A program made the position numbers and the translations under genes. From contig NZ_JAHRCY010000032.1 of NCBI RefSeq assembly GCF_019083965.1, positions 1,969 to 65,968 of the forward strand: 64,000 bases of DNA. Direction: 5' to 3'. The notes beneath the pieces are model-generated. The model saw nothing but the letters and a program-made list of their open reading frames with translations, ran no database searches and was not told the origin of the DNA. Source of the DNA: Catellatospora tritici. Its GTDB lineage: Bacteria > Actinomycetota > Actinomycetes > Mycobacteriales > Micromonosporaceae. Positions 43,073 through 52,476 of this stretch are shown here, one piece after another (position 1 is the first letter of the stretch; every line of letters begins with the position of its first letter).

Positions 43073-46000
43073 ATGGCCGCGCCTGGGACAAGCATGTCCT
43101 CAGCTGCCCTCAAGCACATCTCACTTCGAGCTGTTTCAATGCGTTCACGACTGATCCGCCTGGTCGGCGTGGTCGGTGCAGTGTCCGTCGTGGTCGGGGC
43201 CTCGCTGGCAGTGACGCCGGCGCCCGCGGTCGCGCAGCCGCCGAGTCCGAAAACCCAGCAGTTCGCCCATCCGGCACTGCGCACCCCGCCGGCCAAACCG
43301 GTGACGCACTACCAGGAAGCGGCCAAGCCGTGGCAGGCGCCGCCGGTGGCCTGGCCGACGGCCGGCAGTGCCATCGTCGATCTGGCAGCCGACCCGACGT
43401 CGTCGTTCACGCCCGAGGTCGGGGCCCAGAAGGTGCGCGCGGCAGAGCTGCCGGTCTGGGTGGGTCGGCCGGCCGGTGTCAGCCGCCGACGGGGCACGCG
43501 ATCACGGGTGAAGGTCACCCTGTCGGACCGTGACGCGTCGAAGGCGGCCGGGGTGACCGGTCTGCTCGTGTCCGCCGAGGCGGTCGACGCCACCGGCGCC
43601 GGACCGGTCACGGTGAGCATGGACCTCTCGTCGATCGCCGGCGAGTACGGTGCGGACTGGCTCGGGCGGGCCCGGCTCGTGCGCCTTCCGGCGTGTGCGC
43701 TGACCACGCCGACGGTGCCGTCCTGCCAGGTCCAGACACCGGTTGCCACCAGCCGGGATGCCCGGACGCGGACCCTCACCGCGACGGTCGCGCTGGACGC
43801 GCTGACCGCGACCTCGGCGCAGGGCGCCGTGGCGGGTGTCGACAGCGCGGCCGGCTCGTCCGGGATGCTGGTGCTGGCAGCCACCGCCGGTGCTTCGGGC
43901 AACGCGGGTGACTTCGGAGCCACCTCGCTGACACCCAGTGGTTCCTGGTCGGCGGGTGGCAACTCGGGCGGATTCTCGTACTCCTATCCGATTCTCGGTC
44001 CTCCCGTGCCGGCCGGCAGCGGGCCGTCGGTGGCGTTGTCGTACAGCTCGCAGGCGGTCGACGGGAAGATGGTGTCGACCAACAGCCAGTCCTCCTGGAT
44101 CGGTGACGGCTGGGACTACACACCGGGGTTCGTCGAGCAGACGTATGTGAATTGCAAGGACAATCCGCAGGGCACGGCGAAGAACACCGATGACGCCTGC
44201 TGGGCAGGCCAGATCCTGCACGTGAGCTTCGGCTCGACCTCGGCGGACATGGTCTACGACGCGACGCTGCCGACCAAGTGGAAGTTGTCGAACGACAACG
44301 GTGAGAAGGTCGAGCAGGTCCGGACGCTGGGGATCAACGGGACGTTCGACGGCCTGTACTGGAAGATCACCACGCAGGACGGCATGCAGTTCTACTTCGG
44401 GCGTAACCAGCTGCCGGGGTGGGTGTCGGGTAAGGCGGTGACGAACTCGGCGTGGACGGAGCCGGTGTACAGCCCGTACTCGGGCGACCCGTGCTACGCC
44501 AAGACCAACCACCTGTGCACGATGGCGTACCGGTGGAACCTCGACTACGTGGTCGACACGCATCACAACGCCACGGGCTACTTCTACAACGCCTACACGA
44601 ACTACTACGGCCAGAACGGCGGCACGACCGGGGTCTCCTACATCCGTAGCGGCGAGCTGGACCACGTCGACTACGGCATGGTCGACCCGACGCCGTACGC
44701 GGCCAGCGCCCCGGCGCGGATCAAGTTCAACACCTCCGAGCGGTGCGTGGCCACCGGCACGGCGTGCAACGCCGGCAACATCACCACCACGCCGTCGAAC
44801 TGGCCCGACACCCCGTACGCGGACCTGAACTGCAACTCCGGCGCGGTCTGCAACGTGCACTCGCCGACGTTCTGGTCGCGGCTGCGGCTGACCTCGATCG
44901 TCACCAACGTCTGGAACGGCACCGCCTACAGCCCGGTCGACACGTACGCGCTGACGCAGACGTTTCCGGCCAGCCAGGACAGCACCAGCCCGTCGCTGTG
45001 GCTGTCGACGATCACCCGCACCGGCAACGTCGGCGGCAACATGACCATGCTGCCCGTGACGTTCACCGGCTCGAACATGCCGAACCGGGTGGACACGGCC
45101 GACTTCGCCCCGGCGATGAACCACCAGCGCCTCACGCAGATCGTGACGGAGACGGGTGGAAAGATCGGGATCGGTTATACCGGCCAGCAGTGCACCGCCC
45201 CAGTCACGATCAACCCGGCGACTAACACCAGCCTCTGCTACCCCGTGTACTGGACCCCGCCGGGACAGACCCAGCAGAAGCTCGACTGGTTCAACAAGTA
45301 CCTGGTTACTTCGGTCGGTGAAGAGGATCCGACCGGATACGGCCCGCCGAAGGCGACGGAGTACCAGTACGTCGGCACCCCAGCGTGGCACATCGACGAC
45401 AACGAGTTGACCAAGGCCAAGTACCGGACCTACGGACAGTGGCGCGGCTATGCCGTAGTGCGTACCCGTACCGGCTCGGCGCAGAAGACACTGACGGAAT
45501 CCCGCTTCTTCCGCGGTATGGGTGGCACCGTCACCCTGTCGCCGGACGTGCCCTGGCCCTCGGGCGGACCCGCTGCCAGTGTCACCGACAGCGAGGAGCT
45601 GGCCGGGGGGGTCCGCGAAACCGTCACCTATCTGGGTGACGGTGGGGTTCCGATCTCGGCGTCGGCGACCGACCAGTGGGTCAGCGCCGCTCACGCGACC
45701 CGCGCCCGCACCGGCGTGCCTGATCTGACCGCCACGTTCCGTCGGGGGGTCGTCGGGTACGCCACCACCGCGATCACGTCGTCGACACCCACGACCTGGC
45801 GCACCACCAAGACCGAGACGACCTACGACACCAGCACGGGCCTGCCGACCGTCGTCTTCAACCACGGCGACCTCGCGGTGCCGTCGCAGGCGACCTGCAC
45901 GACCGTGGGATACGCGCCGGCCAACACCAGCCTGAACCTGGTCAGTCTGCCCGCGGACATGGAGAAGGACGCAAAGGCGTGCGGTGGCAGCGGCGTCAAC

Positions 46001-49000
46001 GGGCTCACCGCACCGACCAGCCTGAACCGTCCCGCTGATGTGATCAGCAAGGTTCGCACCTACTACAACGACCCGACGTTCGACACCACCTGGCCGCAGC
46101 CCAGCGCGCCGGCCAACAATGACGTCACGATGCTGCGTACCGCGTACGACTACACCGGCGGCGCGTTCCAGTACCGGACGAGCACGAGGAACGGGTACGA
46201 CAGCTTCGGCCGGGTGACCTCGACGACAGACGCGATCGGCAACCCGCCGACGACGACTACGTACACCCAGACCAACGGCCTGACCACGCAGATCAAAAGC
46301 ACCAACGCGCGGGGCCGGTTCAGCATCGACACGCTCGACCCCACCCGCGGCGTGGTCACCAAGGCGGTGGACGCGAACAATCTCGAGGTAGATCTCGCCT
46401 ACGACCAGCTCGGTCGCCGGACTGCGGAGTGGCTGCCGGGCAACAACACCACCACCAATCCGGCGAACATCGTCTTCCAGTACGACATCTCCAACACGGT
46501 GCCGTCGGCGATCACGACGAAGATGATGAACGACAACGGCTCCTACCGGGTCTCGGTGGCGTTGTTCGACGCGCTGACCCGGCCGCGCCAGGTGCAGAGC
46601 CAGTCGCCGACCGGCGGCCGGCTCGTCGACGACACCTTCTACGACAGCCATGGCTGGGTGGTCAAGGCCATCCACCAGTACCACGACGCCTCCGCGCCGA
46701 GCAGCACCCTGGTGGACCTTCGCGGCCAGGACAACCTGATGCTCAACGAGAACCTGGTCACCTATGACGGTGTCGGCCGGGTAGTGCTGGACAAGTCGCA
46801 GCGGGCGGGTGTCGCGAAGTGGCAGACACAGACCGTGTACGAAGGTGACCGCACCACGTTGCTCGGGCCGCCGGGCTCCACTCCGGTCACCGCGATCAAG
46901 GACGCGCTCGGCCGCCAGGTGGAGCTTCGTTCCTATACCGCCGCTCCGTCAGTCGTGGGCGGGCAGGTCACCGGTGGGTCTTTCACGAAGCTGACCTACG
47001 GCTACGACCTGCGTGGCAACCAGTCCTCGGTCACCGACGGCGCGACCCCGGCCAACACCTGGACGTCGACGTTCAACCTGCTCGGCCAGGTCACCGACAA
47101 GACCGACCCCGACACCGGCGCGACGCACCTGACCTATGACGCCAACGGCAACCTGCAGTCCAGCAAGGACGCTCGGAACAAGACCATCTTCCACACCTAC
47201 GACGACCTCAACCGGCCCACGAACGTCTACGACGGACCGAATACGTCGTCTCCGTTGCTGGCGTCCTGGTCCTACGACTCGACGACCATCACGAACGGGC
47301 TGGGGCAGCTGGCGTCGTCGACCAGCTACGACAACGGCTACGCCTACACCACCACAGTCGGTGGCTACACCAACCGGTATCAGGCGAAGTCGGTCACGGT
47401 CGGCATCCCCGCCGATCCGCGCAACGGCACCCTGGCCGGCAGCTACCTGTTCACCAACACTTACAGCCTGAACAACGAGCTGCTGACCAAGGTCGCGTAT
47501 CCGGTGACCACCGGTGCGCTGCCGGCGGAGACGGTGAACTTCGGCTACAACGTACTGGACCTGCCGACCAGCACGAGCAGCCTGCTCGGCGCCTACATCA
47601 ACACCACCCTGTACAACGACTACGGGCTGGTGTCGCAGGTCCAGATGAACACCGGCACCAACGCGTCGTACCTGACCCCCATGTACGACGACCACGACCT
47701 GCGCCTGGCGAGCACGCACGTCGAGCGCACCGGCGGGATCCACGTCGACGACGTGACCTACCGGACGCTGCCGGCGGGCACGGTCACCGCGATCGTGGAC
47801 AAGCGCAACGACACGATCACCGAGACCCAGTGCTTCGACCACGACCTGCTCGGCCGCCTGACCGCGGCGTGGACGGCCAACGACGACTGCGCCGCCGACG
47901 TGGCGGTCACCGGCTCGAACGCGACCGTGGGCGGGATCGACCCGTACTGGACCAGCTGGACGTTCAACGACCGGGGCGACCGGTCGCAGGAGGTCCAGCA
48001 CGCGCTGACCGGGCAGAGCGGTGGCGACACCACCTCCACCTACAACTACCCGACCAGCGGCGGCACCCAGCCGCACGCCCTGACCTCGGTCACCGTCCAG
48101 GGCCCGAACGGCTCACCCAGCGGCTACACCTACGACCTGGCGGGCAACCTCGCCACCCGCACCACCACCGCCAACGGCGCCCAGACGATGACCTTCAACA
48201 GTCTCGGCAAGCTGGCCGCCGTCGACAAGAACAGCGGCGCGGCGACCTCGACATACACCTACGACGCCGGCGGCAACATCCTGGTCCAGCGCGGACCAGG
48301 CACTGTCACCGTGTATCTACCGGGTGAGGAACTCACCCTCAACACGCTCAGCGGGGTGACCACCGGGAAGCGGTACTACTCCGGCGCGGGCGTGACCGCG
48401 GTCCGCACCGGCACCACATCCACCGCCTTCAGCTACCTGATCAACAACAACCAGGGCACCGCGACCCTGTCCACCGACCGCACCGGCCAGAACCCGAGCT
48501 GGAAGCCGTTCACCCCGTACGGCGGACCCCGCGGCACGCAGCCGGGTCTGTGGCCGGACACTCACGGCTTCCTCGGTCAGCCCACCGACAGCACCACCGG
48601 GCTGAACATCATCGGCGCCCGCCAGTACGACCCGACCACCGGCAGGTTCATCAGCCCCGACCCCGTATTCGAAGCCACTGACACCAACCAGCTCGGCGGC
48701 TACTCGTACGCGGGCAACAGCCCGATCAGCCACAGTGACCCCACCGGGCTGTGCGCGGCCCACAACGACCCCGGAACCCCCTGCGGCGACGGCCACATGC
48801 ACGACCCCAAGCCAACCACCGACGACACGACGACGCAGGTCAAGGTGACCTGTGACACCACCTGCCAGCTGAAGCGGAGCGCGGGCGTAACCCCGGACCA
48901 GCTCAACTTCATGCGCCTGCACGGGTACACGGGTCCGAACGACCCCACGTACGCGGATGTCATGAACTGGTCTGCTTCGGCGCTCGTGCACTGGCGCTAC

Positions 49001-50050
49001 GCGTGCCAGAACATCTTCGGCGGCACTGCGGACCAGTGCAAGCAGCCTCCGGGTTACAAGGCTCCGACCGGGGGCGACTACGTCTGGGCTGCCGTGGAAG
49101 GGGCCAACAACACGATCACGATCGCACTGCTGCCCATCTTCTGTATCGAAGAGGGCATGTGCAGTGTGACGCTGGAGCAGAAATCCGAGGTCCTGACGGC
49201 TGAAGCCACCATGGAGCTCGAGGCTCTGATCGCCGAGGACTCGCTGATCGCCGAGGAAGTGCTCGGAGAGTCCCTGGTCCACTGCAACAGCTTCGATCCG
49301 GACACGCGGGTCCTGATGGGCGACGGCACGAGTAAGCCGATCAAGGAGGTCAAGGTCGGCGATGTGGTGCTGTCGACCGATCCGGTGACCGGACAGACCC
49401 GGTCTGAGCGCGTCACCCGCCTCCACGTCAACCAGGATGCCGCGCTCACCGATCTGACGGTGGTGATCGACGGTCACGTCAAGGCCGTCATCCACACGAC
49501 GACCCACCACCTGTTCTGGAACGAGTCCGGGCAGCACTGGTCCGCGGCCGGGCGACTTCGCCCAGGTGATTCGCTGAAGACGGCGGACGGGCATGTCGCC
49601 AAAGTCGCCGGCGTCCACACCTGGACGGGGCAACGCGAGATGCGGAACCTGACGGTGGATCTCCTGCACACGTACTACGTTCTCGCCGGAGAGACGCCGA
49701 TCCTCGTCCACAATGACGACAGCCTGGTCACGGTGGGGCGTTGGATGTCGACCGCCGAATACGATGCCATGGTGAAGACCGGAATGGTCCAGCGGGGCGG
49801 TGGCGGTTTCTCCTACGTCGTCTATCCGGCGAACAGGGACGCCTACATCTCGTCGCGTCCGGGCTCGGTCTACGTCGAGTTCGACGTACCGAAGTCGACG
49901 CTGATCGACGGCGGTCGACCCGGTGACTACAAGATCTCGGACTCGGACACCATCTTCTCGCGGCTGAGTGTGAAGCGAGGCGGCCCTGAACTACGGCTCC
50001 CCGAAGCCAAGAACATCAAGATCGTGGGAGCTGGAGGAGTCGTGTGTTGA
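43073..50050 (+). CDS. Rhs/YD-repeat polymorphic toxin with Hint (pretoxin) and TreTu-like C-terminal toxin domain
   Basis: A 2325-residue exported protein. An N-terminal region holds a signal sequence (core RLVGVVGAVSVVVGASLAV, cleavage near residue 55). A large Rhs/YD-repeat shell follows (about 250-1880), with many YD-type repeats (YDLRGNQSSVTDG, YDANGNLQSSKD, YDAGGNILVQRG) and the Rhs core signature GARQYDPTTGRFISPDP (about 1850). A Hint self-cleaving domain begins CNSFDPDTRVLMGDG (about 2072) and ends at VHND (about 2213). The last ~110 residues (GRWMSTAEYDAM…VYVEFDVPKSTL) resemble the TreTu ADP-ribosyltransferase toxins linked to Rhs proteins, some of which modify EF-Tu. Contact-dependent killing of competitors is the likely role. 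The candidate immunity gene overlaps its end. Confidence 0.9.
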   Translation: MAAPGTSMSSAALKHISLRAVSMRSRLIRLVGVVGAVSVVVGASLAVTPAPAVAQPPSPKTQQFAHPALRTPPAKPVTHYQEAAKPWQAPPVAWPTAGSAIVDLAADPTSSFTPEVGAQKVRAAELPVWVGRPAGVSRRRGTRSRVKVTLSDRDASKAAGVTGLLVSAEAVDATGAGPVTVSMDLSSIAGEYGADWLGRARLVRLPACALTTPTVPSCQVQTPVATSRDARTRTLTATVALDALTATSAQGAVAGVDSAAGSSGMLVLAATAGASGNAGDFGATSLTPSGSWSAGGNSGGFSYSYPILGPPVPAGSGPSVALSYSSQAVDGKMVSTNSQSSWIGDGWDYTPGFVEQTYVNCKDNPQGTAKNTDDACWAGQILHVSFGSTSADMVYDATLPTKWKLSNDNGEKVEQVRTLGINGTFDGLYWKITTQDGMQFYFGRNQLPGWVSGKAVTNSAWTEPVYSPYSGDPCYAKTNHLCTMAYRWNLDYVVDTHHNATGYFYNAYTNYYGQNGGTTGVSYIRSGELDHVDYGMVDPTPYAASAPARIKFNTSERCVATGTACNAGNITTTPSNWPDTPYADLNCNSGAVCNVHSPTFWSRLRLTSIVTNVWNGTAYSPVDTYALTQTFPASQDSTSPSLWLSTITRTGNVGGNMTMLPVTFTGSNMPNRVDTADFAPAMNHQRLTQIVTETGGKIGIGYTGQQCTAPVTINPATNTSLCYPVYWTPPGQTQQKLDWFNKYLVTSVGEEDPTGYGPPKATEYQYVGTPAWHIDDNELTKAKYRTYGQWRGYAVVRTRTGSAQKTLTESRFFRGMGGTVTLSPDVPWPSGGPAASVTDSEELAGGVRETVTYLGDGGVPISASATDQWVSAAHATRARTGVPDLTATFRRGVVGYATTAITSSTPTTWRTTKTETTYDTSTGLPTVVFNHGDLAVPSQATCTTVGYAPANTSLNLVSLPADMEKDAKACGGSGVNGLTAPTSLNRPADVISKVRTYYNDPTFDTTWPQPSAPANNDVTMLRTAYDYTGGAFQYRTSTRNGYDSFGRVTSTTDAIGNPPTTTTYTQTNGLTTQIKSTNARGRFSIDTLDPTRGVVTKAVDANNLEVDLAYDQLGRRTAEWLPGNNTTTNPANIVFQYDISNTVPSAITTKMMNDNGSYRVSVALFDALTRPRQVQSQSPTGGRLVDDTFYDSHGWVVKAIHQYHDASAPSSTLVDLRGQDNLMLNENLVTYDGVGRVVLDKSQRAGVAKWQTQTVYEGDRTTLLGPPGSTPVTAIKDALGRQVELRSYTAAPSVVGGQVTGGSFTKLTYGYDLRGNQSSVTDGATPANTWTSTFNLLGQVTDKTDPDTGATHLTYDANGNLQSSKDARNKTIFHTYDDLNRPTNVYDGPNTSSPLLASWSYDSTTITNGLGQLASSTSYDNGYAYTTTVGGYTNRYQAKSVTVGIPADPRNGTLAGSYLFTNTYSLNNELLTKVAYPVTTGALPAETVNFGYNVLDLPTSTSSLLGAYINTTLYNDYGLVSQVQMNTGTNASYLTPMYDDHDLRLASTHVERTGGIHVDDVTYRTLPAGTVTAIVDKRNDTITETQCFDHDLLGRLTAAWTANDDCAADVAVTGSNATVGGIDPYWTSWTFNDRGDRSQEVQHALTGQSGGDTTSTYNYPTSGGTQPHALTSVTVQGPNGSPSGYTYDLAGNLATRTTTANGAQTMTFNSLGKLAAVDKNSGAATSTYTYDAGGNILVQRGPGTVTVYLPGEELTLNTLSGVTTGKRYYSGAGVTAVRTGTTSTAFSYLINNNQGTATLSTDRTGQNPSWKPFTPYGGPRGTQPGLWPDTHGFLGQPTDSTTGLNIIGARQYDPTTGRFISPDPVFEATDTNQLGGYSYAGNSPISHSDPTGLCAAHNDPGTPCGDGHMHDPKPTTDDTTTQVKVTCDTTCQLKRSAGVTPDQLNFMRLHGYTGPNDPTYADVMNWSASALVHWRYACQNIFGGTADQCKQPPGYKAPTGGDYVWAAVEGANNTITIALLPIFCIEEGMCSVTLEQKSEVLTAEATMELEALIAEDSLIAEEVLGESLVHCNSFDPDTRVLMGDGTSKPIKEVKVGDVVLSTDPVTGQTRSERVTRLHVNQDAALTDLTVVIDGHVKAVIHTTTHHLFWNESGQHWSAAGRLRPGDSLKTADGHVAKVAGVHTWTGQREMRNLTVDLLHTYYVLAGETPILVHNDDSLVTVGRWMSTAEYDAMVKTGMVQRGGGGFSYVVYPANRDAYISSRPGSVYVEFDVPKSTLIDGGRPGDYKISDSDTIFSRLSVKRGGPELRLPEAKNIKIVGAGGVVC

Positions 50051-50352
50051 GAGACGCGGAGCTTTTGAACGCGGTTCGATCCTGGATCGATGCCCGCCAG
50101 ACCGATGCCGCCGCGGCCGATCTGATCTCCGGAGTCGAAGAGTCTTCCGGAGACCGGAGTCCTCGGTCGATCAGCTGGATCCTGGAGGGCCCGGAGACGA
50201 TGGGGCAGCTCGTCGTATGGGAAGACGGCCGGGCAGAGCTCGATCTCGCAGACATCGTCCAGGGTCAGGCGCAGACGGAACAGCAGTTCATCCCTGATCG
50301 CGATGAGCTGTACCGGATACTCGAACGCGTATGGCGATGGGTCGATCGGTGA
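50044..50352 (+). CDS. Candidate immunity protein for the Rhs toxin
   Basis: A 102-residue cytoplasmic acidic protein whose GTG start overlaps the Rhs stop codon by 7 nt, behind GGAGGAG. It has no signal peptide and no recognised domain. Features: N-terminal helix LRDAELLNAVRSWIDARQTD, a beta-rich middle (ISWILEGPETMGQLVVWEDG) and a C-terminal helix (DELYRILERVWRWVDR). Position directly after a polymorphic toxin and translational coupling are the classical signs of an immunity gene; the assignment rests on this context alone. Confidence 0.65.
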   Translation: MLRDAELLNAVRSWIDARQTDAAAADLISGVEESSGDRSPRSISWILEGPETMGQLVVWEDGRAELDLADIVQGQAQTEQQFIPDRDELYRILERVWRWVDR

Positions 50353-50394
50353 TGAACCATCACCCGGCCACCATGTGATGGTGTGATCAACGGC

Positions 50395-50439
50395 AATCGG
50401 AATGGCGCAGCCACGGACAGTGGCGGCGCCATTCCGATT
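50395..50439. terminator. Bidirectional terminator between the immunity gene and the biosynthetic operon
   Basis: AATCGGAATGGCGC (50395-50408) pairs perfectly with GCGCCATTCCGATT (50426-50439). GCCAC and GTGGC pair inside it. The convergent genes end at 50352 and 50459. Confidence 0.7.
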
Positions 50440-50458
50440 CTGTCGGCCTGCCGCTCGG

Positions 50459-51436
50459 TCAGCGCGGCGTCGCCTTGAAGACCTCCTGGACCGCGGTGAG
50501 CAGCTGGTCGGCCTGCGGCTGGACGGCCAGGTCCAGTTCACGGGCGAACGGCAGCACCGCCCCGTCGGGCCGGGTGACCCGCTTCGGTGGCACCGTCAGC
50601 CGCATCTCCTCCGAGGCCGTCGCCAGGATCTCGCCCGCGATGCCGCACATCCGGTTGGAGTCGTCGATGACGACCAGGCGTCCGGTCTTGTTCACCGACG
50701 CCGCCAGCCCCGCCCAGTCGAACGGGTACAGCGTGCGCGGGTCGAACACCTCGACGGAGATCTGATCGGCCAGTTGCTCGGCGACGGCCAAGGCGTCCTG
50801 TACCAGGTGCCCGACCGCGACCACGGTGACGTCGCTGCCCTCCCGGTGCACCCGCCCGACCCCGAGCGGCACCGCGTCCAGCGCCGCGATGTCCACGTCT
50901 GCGCGTACGCCCAGCGCCCCGGCCGGGGCGAACAGCACCACCGGGTCGTCGTCGCGGATCGCGCTCAGGAACAGCCCGTACGCGTCCTCGGGCGTCGCGG
51001 GCACCACCGTCTTCACACCCACGTGCGCGAACAGCCCGTACGGGTGGTCGGAGTGCTGCCCGGCCCAGCCGCTGCGCGACCCGGACCCCGGCACGAAGTA
51101 GGTGACCGGCACCTTCGCCTGCCCGCCGGTCATCAGCGAGAACTTGTGCGCCTGGTTGGCGATCTGCTCGAACACCAGGAACAGCAGCGACGGGATCTGG
51201 AACTCGATCACGGGCCGCTTGCCCGCCAGCGCCGCGCCGGTGGCGAAGCTGGTGAACGCCTGCTCCGACAGCGGCGTGTCGACCACGCGGTGCGGCCCGA
51301 ACTTGCCGAGCAGCCCGGTGGTGACGTTGTTGACGGCGACGCCGATGTCCTCGCCGAGCACGCACACGTTCTCGTCGCGGGCCATCTCGTCGTTGAGCGC
51401 CCGGGACAGGGCCTTGAGGTAGGAGAGCTTCGCCAT
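50459..51436 (-). CDS. 2-oxo-acid dehydrogenase-type E1 component, beta subunit
   Basis: A 325-residue ThDP-enzyme subunit of the pyruvate/branched-chain/acetoin dehydrogenase type. Support: LSYLKALSRALNDEMARDE, VLGEDIG, RVVDTPLSEQAFTSFATGAALAG, a PVTYFVPGSGSRSGWAGQHS segment, VVVPATPEDAYGLFLSAI and a C-terminal transketolase domain with VEVFDPRTLYPFDW. It begins inside the stop of the alpha subunit (TGATG). Last gene of the minus-strand biosynthetic operon. In the pristinamycin phenylglycine pathway a homologous pair (PglB/PglC) is proposed to convert an arylpyruvate to an arylacetyl thioester; a similar role here is inference. No E2 or E3 gene is visible. Confidence 0.9.
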   Translation of the reverse strand: MAKLSYLKALSRALNDEMARDENVCVLGEDIGVAVNNVTTGLLGKFGPHRVVDTPLSEQAFTSFATGAALAGKRPVIEFQIPSLLFLVFEQIANQAHKFSLMTGGQAKVPVTYFVPGSGSRSGWAGQHSDHPYGLFAHVGVKTVVPATPEDAYGLFLSAIRDDDPVVLFAPAGALGVRADVDIAALDAVPLGVGRVHREGSDVTVVAVGHLVQDALAVAEQLADQISVEVFDPRTLYPFDWAGLAASVNKTGRLVVIDDSNRMCGIAGEILATASEEMRLTVPPKRVTRPDGAVLPFARELDLAVQPQADQLLTAVQEVFKATPR

Positions 51437-52476
51437 CACCGCACCGCCGAGTCGAGTAGTCCGTTGCCGTCGCGTGTCCGCAGACCGGTCGCGTACAGGT
51501 GGTCCAGGGCCCCGGCCGGATCGGGCGCGGGGCTGTCCAGGGCGAACGCGACCGCCTCGGCCAGCAGCGCCTCGATCTCGGCGTCGACGCGGTCGCGGAC
51601 CTCGTCGGCCAGGCCCAGGACGTCCAGCGGGTCGCGGGAGCGTCCGGCGGCCACCTCGTCGTCGCTGCGGTAGCGGACGCGGGCCTTGTGCTCCCAGGTG
51701 TGGTGGGCGTCGAAGCGGTACGCGGTGCACTCGATGAAGCTCGGACCCATACCGGCTCGGCCGCGTGCCGCGGCCGCTTGGGCGGCCGCGTACACGGCGC
51801 GGGCGTCGGTGCCGTCGACGCTGACCGACGGGATGCCGAACGCCTCGGCCCGTGCGGTGATCGACCCGGCGACCGCCTGCGCGACGGTGAGCGTGGTGGC
51901 GTAGCCGTTGTTCTCGCAGACGAACAGCACCGGCAGCCGCCACAGCGCGGCCAGGTTGAACGTCTCCAGCAGTACGCCCTGGTTGACGGCCCCGTCGCCG
52001 AAGAAGCTGACGGTGACCACGTCGCTGCCGTCGTTGCGGCGGGCCCAGGCCGCGCCGGTGGCGATGGCGCCGCCCGCGCCGACGATGCCGTTGGCGCCGT
52101 AGATGCCCTTGCCGAAGTCGGCCGCGTGCATCGAACCGCCCCGGCCGCCGTTGAGGCCGGTGGACCGGCCGGTGAGCTCGGCCAGCATGCGGATCGGGTC
52201 GGCGCCCTTGGCCAGCACGTGGCCGTGGCCGCGATGGGTGCTGGTGATGATGTCGTCGTCGCGCAGCGCCGCGCACACCCCGGCCGCGATCGCCTCCTGC
52301 CCGATGTACGGGTGGATGCCGCCGACGATGTGCCCCGAGTGCACCAGCTCGATGGAGCGTTCCTCGAACCGGCGGATCAGCCGCATCACGCGGTACATCG
52401 ACTCGTCTTCGCCTTCACCTCGCTCCGCTCGGCTCAGGCTTGCGTCCCCCATGATTCGTTCGCTTCGCTCGTTCAT
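51436..52476 (-). CDS. 2-oxo-acid dehydrogenase-type E1 component, alpha subunit
   Basis: A 346-residue ThDP-binding subunit: MYRVMRLIRRFEERSIELV, GIHPYIGQEAIAAGVCAALR, THRGHGHVLAKGAD, GGRGGSMHAADFGKGIYGANG, and the ThDP/Mg motif FGDGAVNQGVLLETFNLAALW…ENN. Together with the beta subunit it forms the decarboxylating heterotetramer. The first 26 residues (MNERSERIMGDASLSRAERG…) are low-complexity, encoded by GAGCGAAGCGAACGAA-like repeats, and precede where the family normally begins (Met 27, at 52398). The ATG at 52476 overlaps the methyltransferase stop as ATGA, so both starts are possible. Confidence 0.88.
   Translation of the reverse strand: MNERSERIMGDASLSRAERGEGEDESMYRVMRLIRRFEERSIELVHSGHIVGGIHPYIGQEAIAAGVCAALRDDDIITSTHRGHGHVLAKGADPIRMLAELTGRSTGLNGGRGGSMHAADFGKGIYGANGIVGAGGAIATGAAWARRNDGSDVVTVSFFGDGAVNQGVLLETFNLAALWRLPVLFVCENNGYATTLTVAQAVAGSITARAEAFGIPSVSVDGTDARAVYAAAQAAAARGRAGMGPSFIECTAYRFDAHHTWEHKARVRYRSDDEVAAGRSRDPLDVLGLADEVRDRVDAEIEALLAEAVAFALDSPAPDPAGALDHLYATGLRTRDGNGLLDSAVR

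Noticed and set aside
43502..46684. 1060-codon minus-strand ORF in the Rhs gene
   Set aside because: Arg/Val/Gly-rich antisense product with no start signals; the Rhs frame is continuous.
49285..49715. Inteins splitting the Rhs protein
   Set aside because: The Hint domain is near the C terminus before a toxin domain, as in pretoxin-Hint proteins, and there is no C-extein that restores a host protein.
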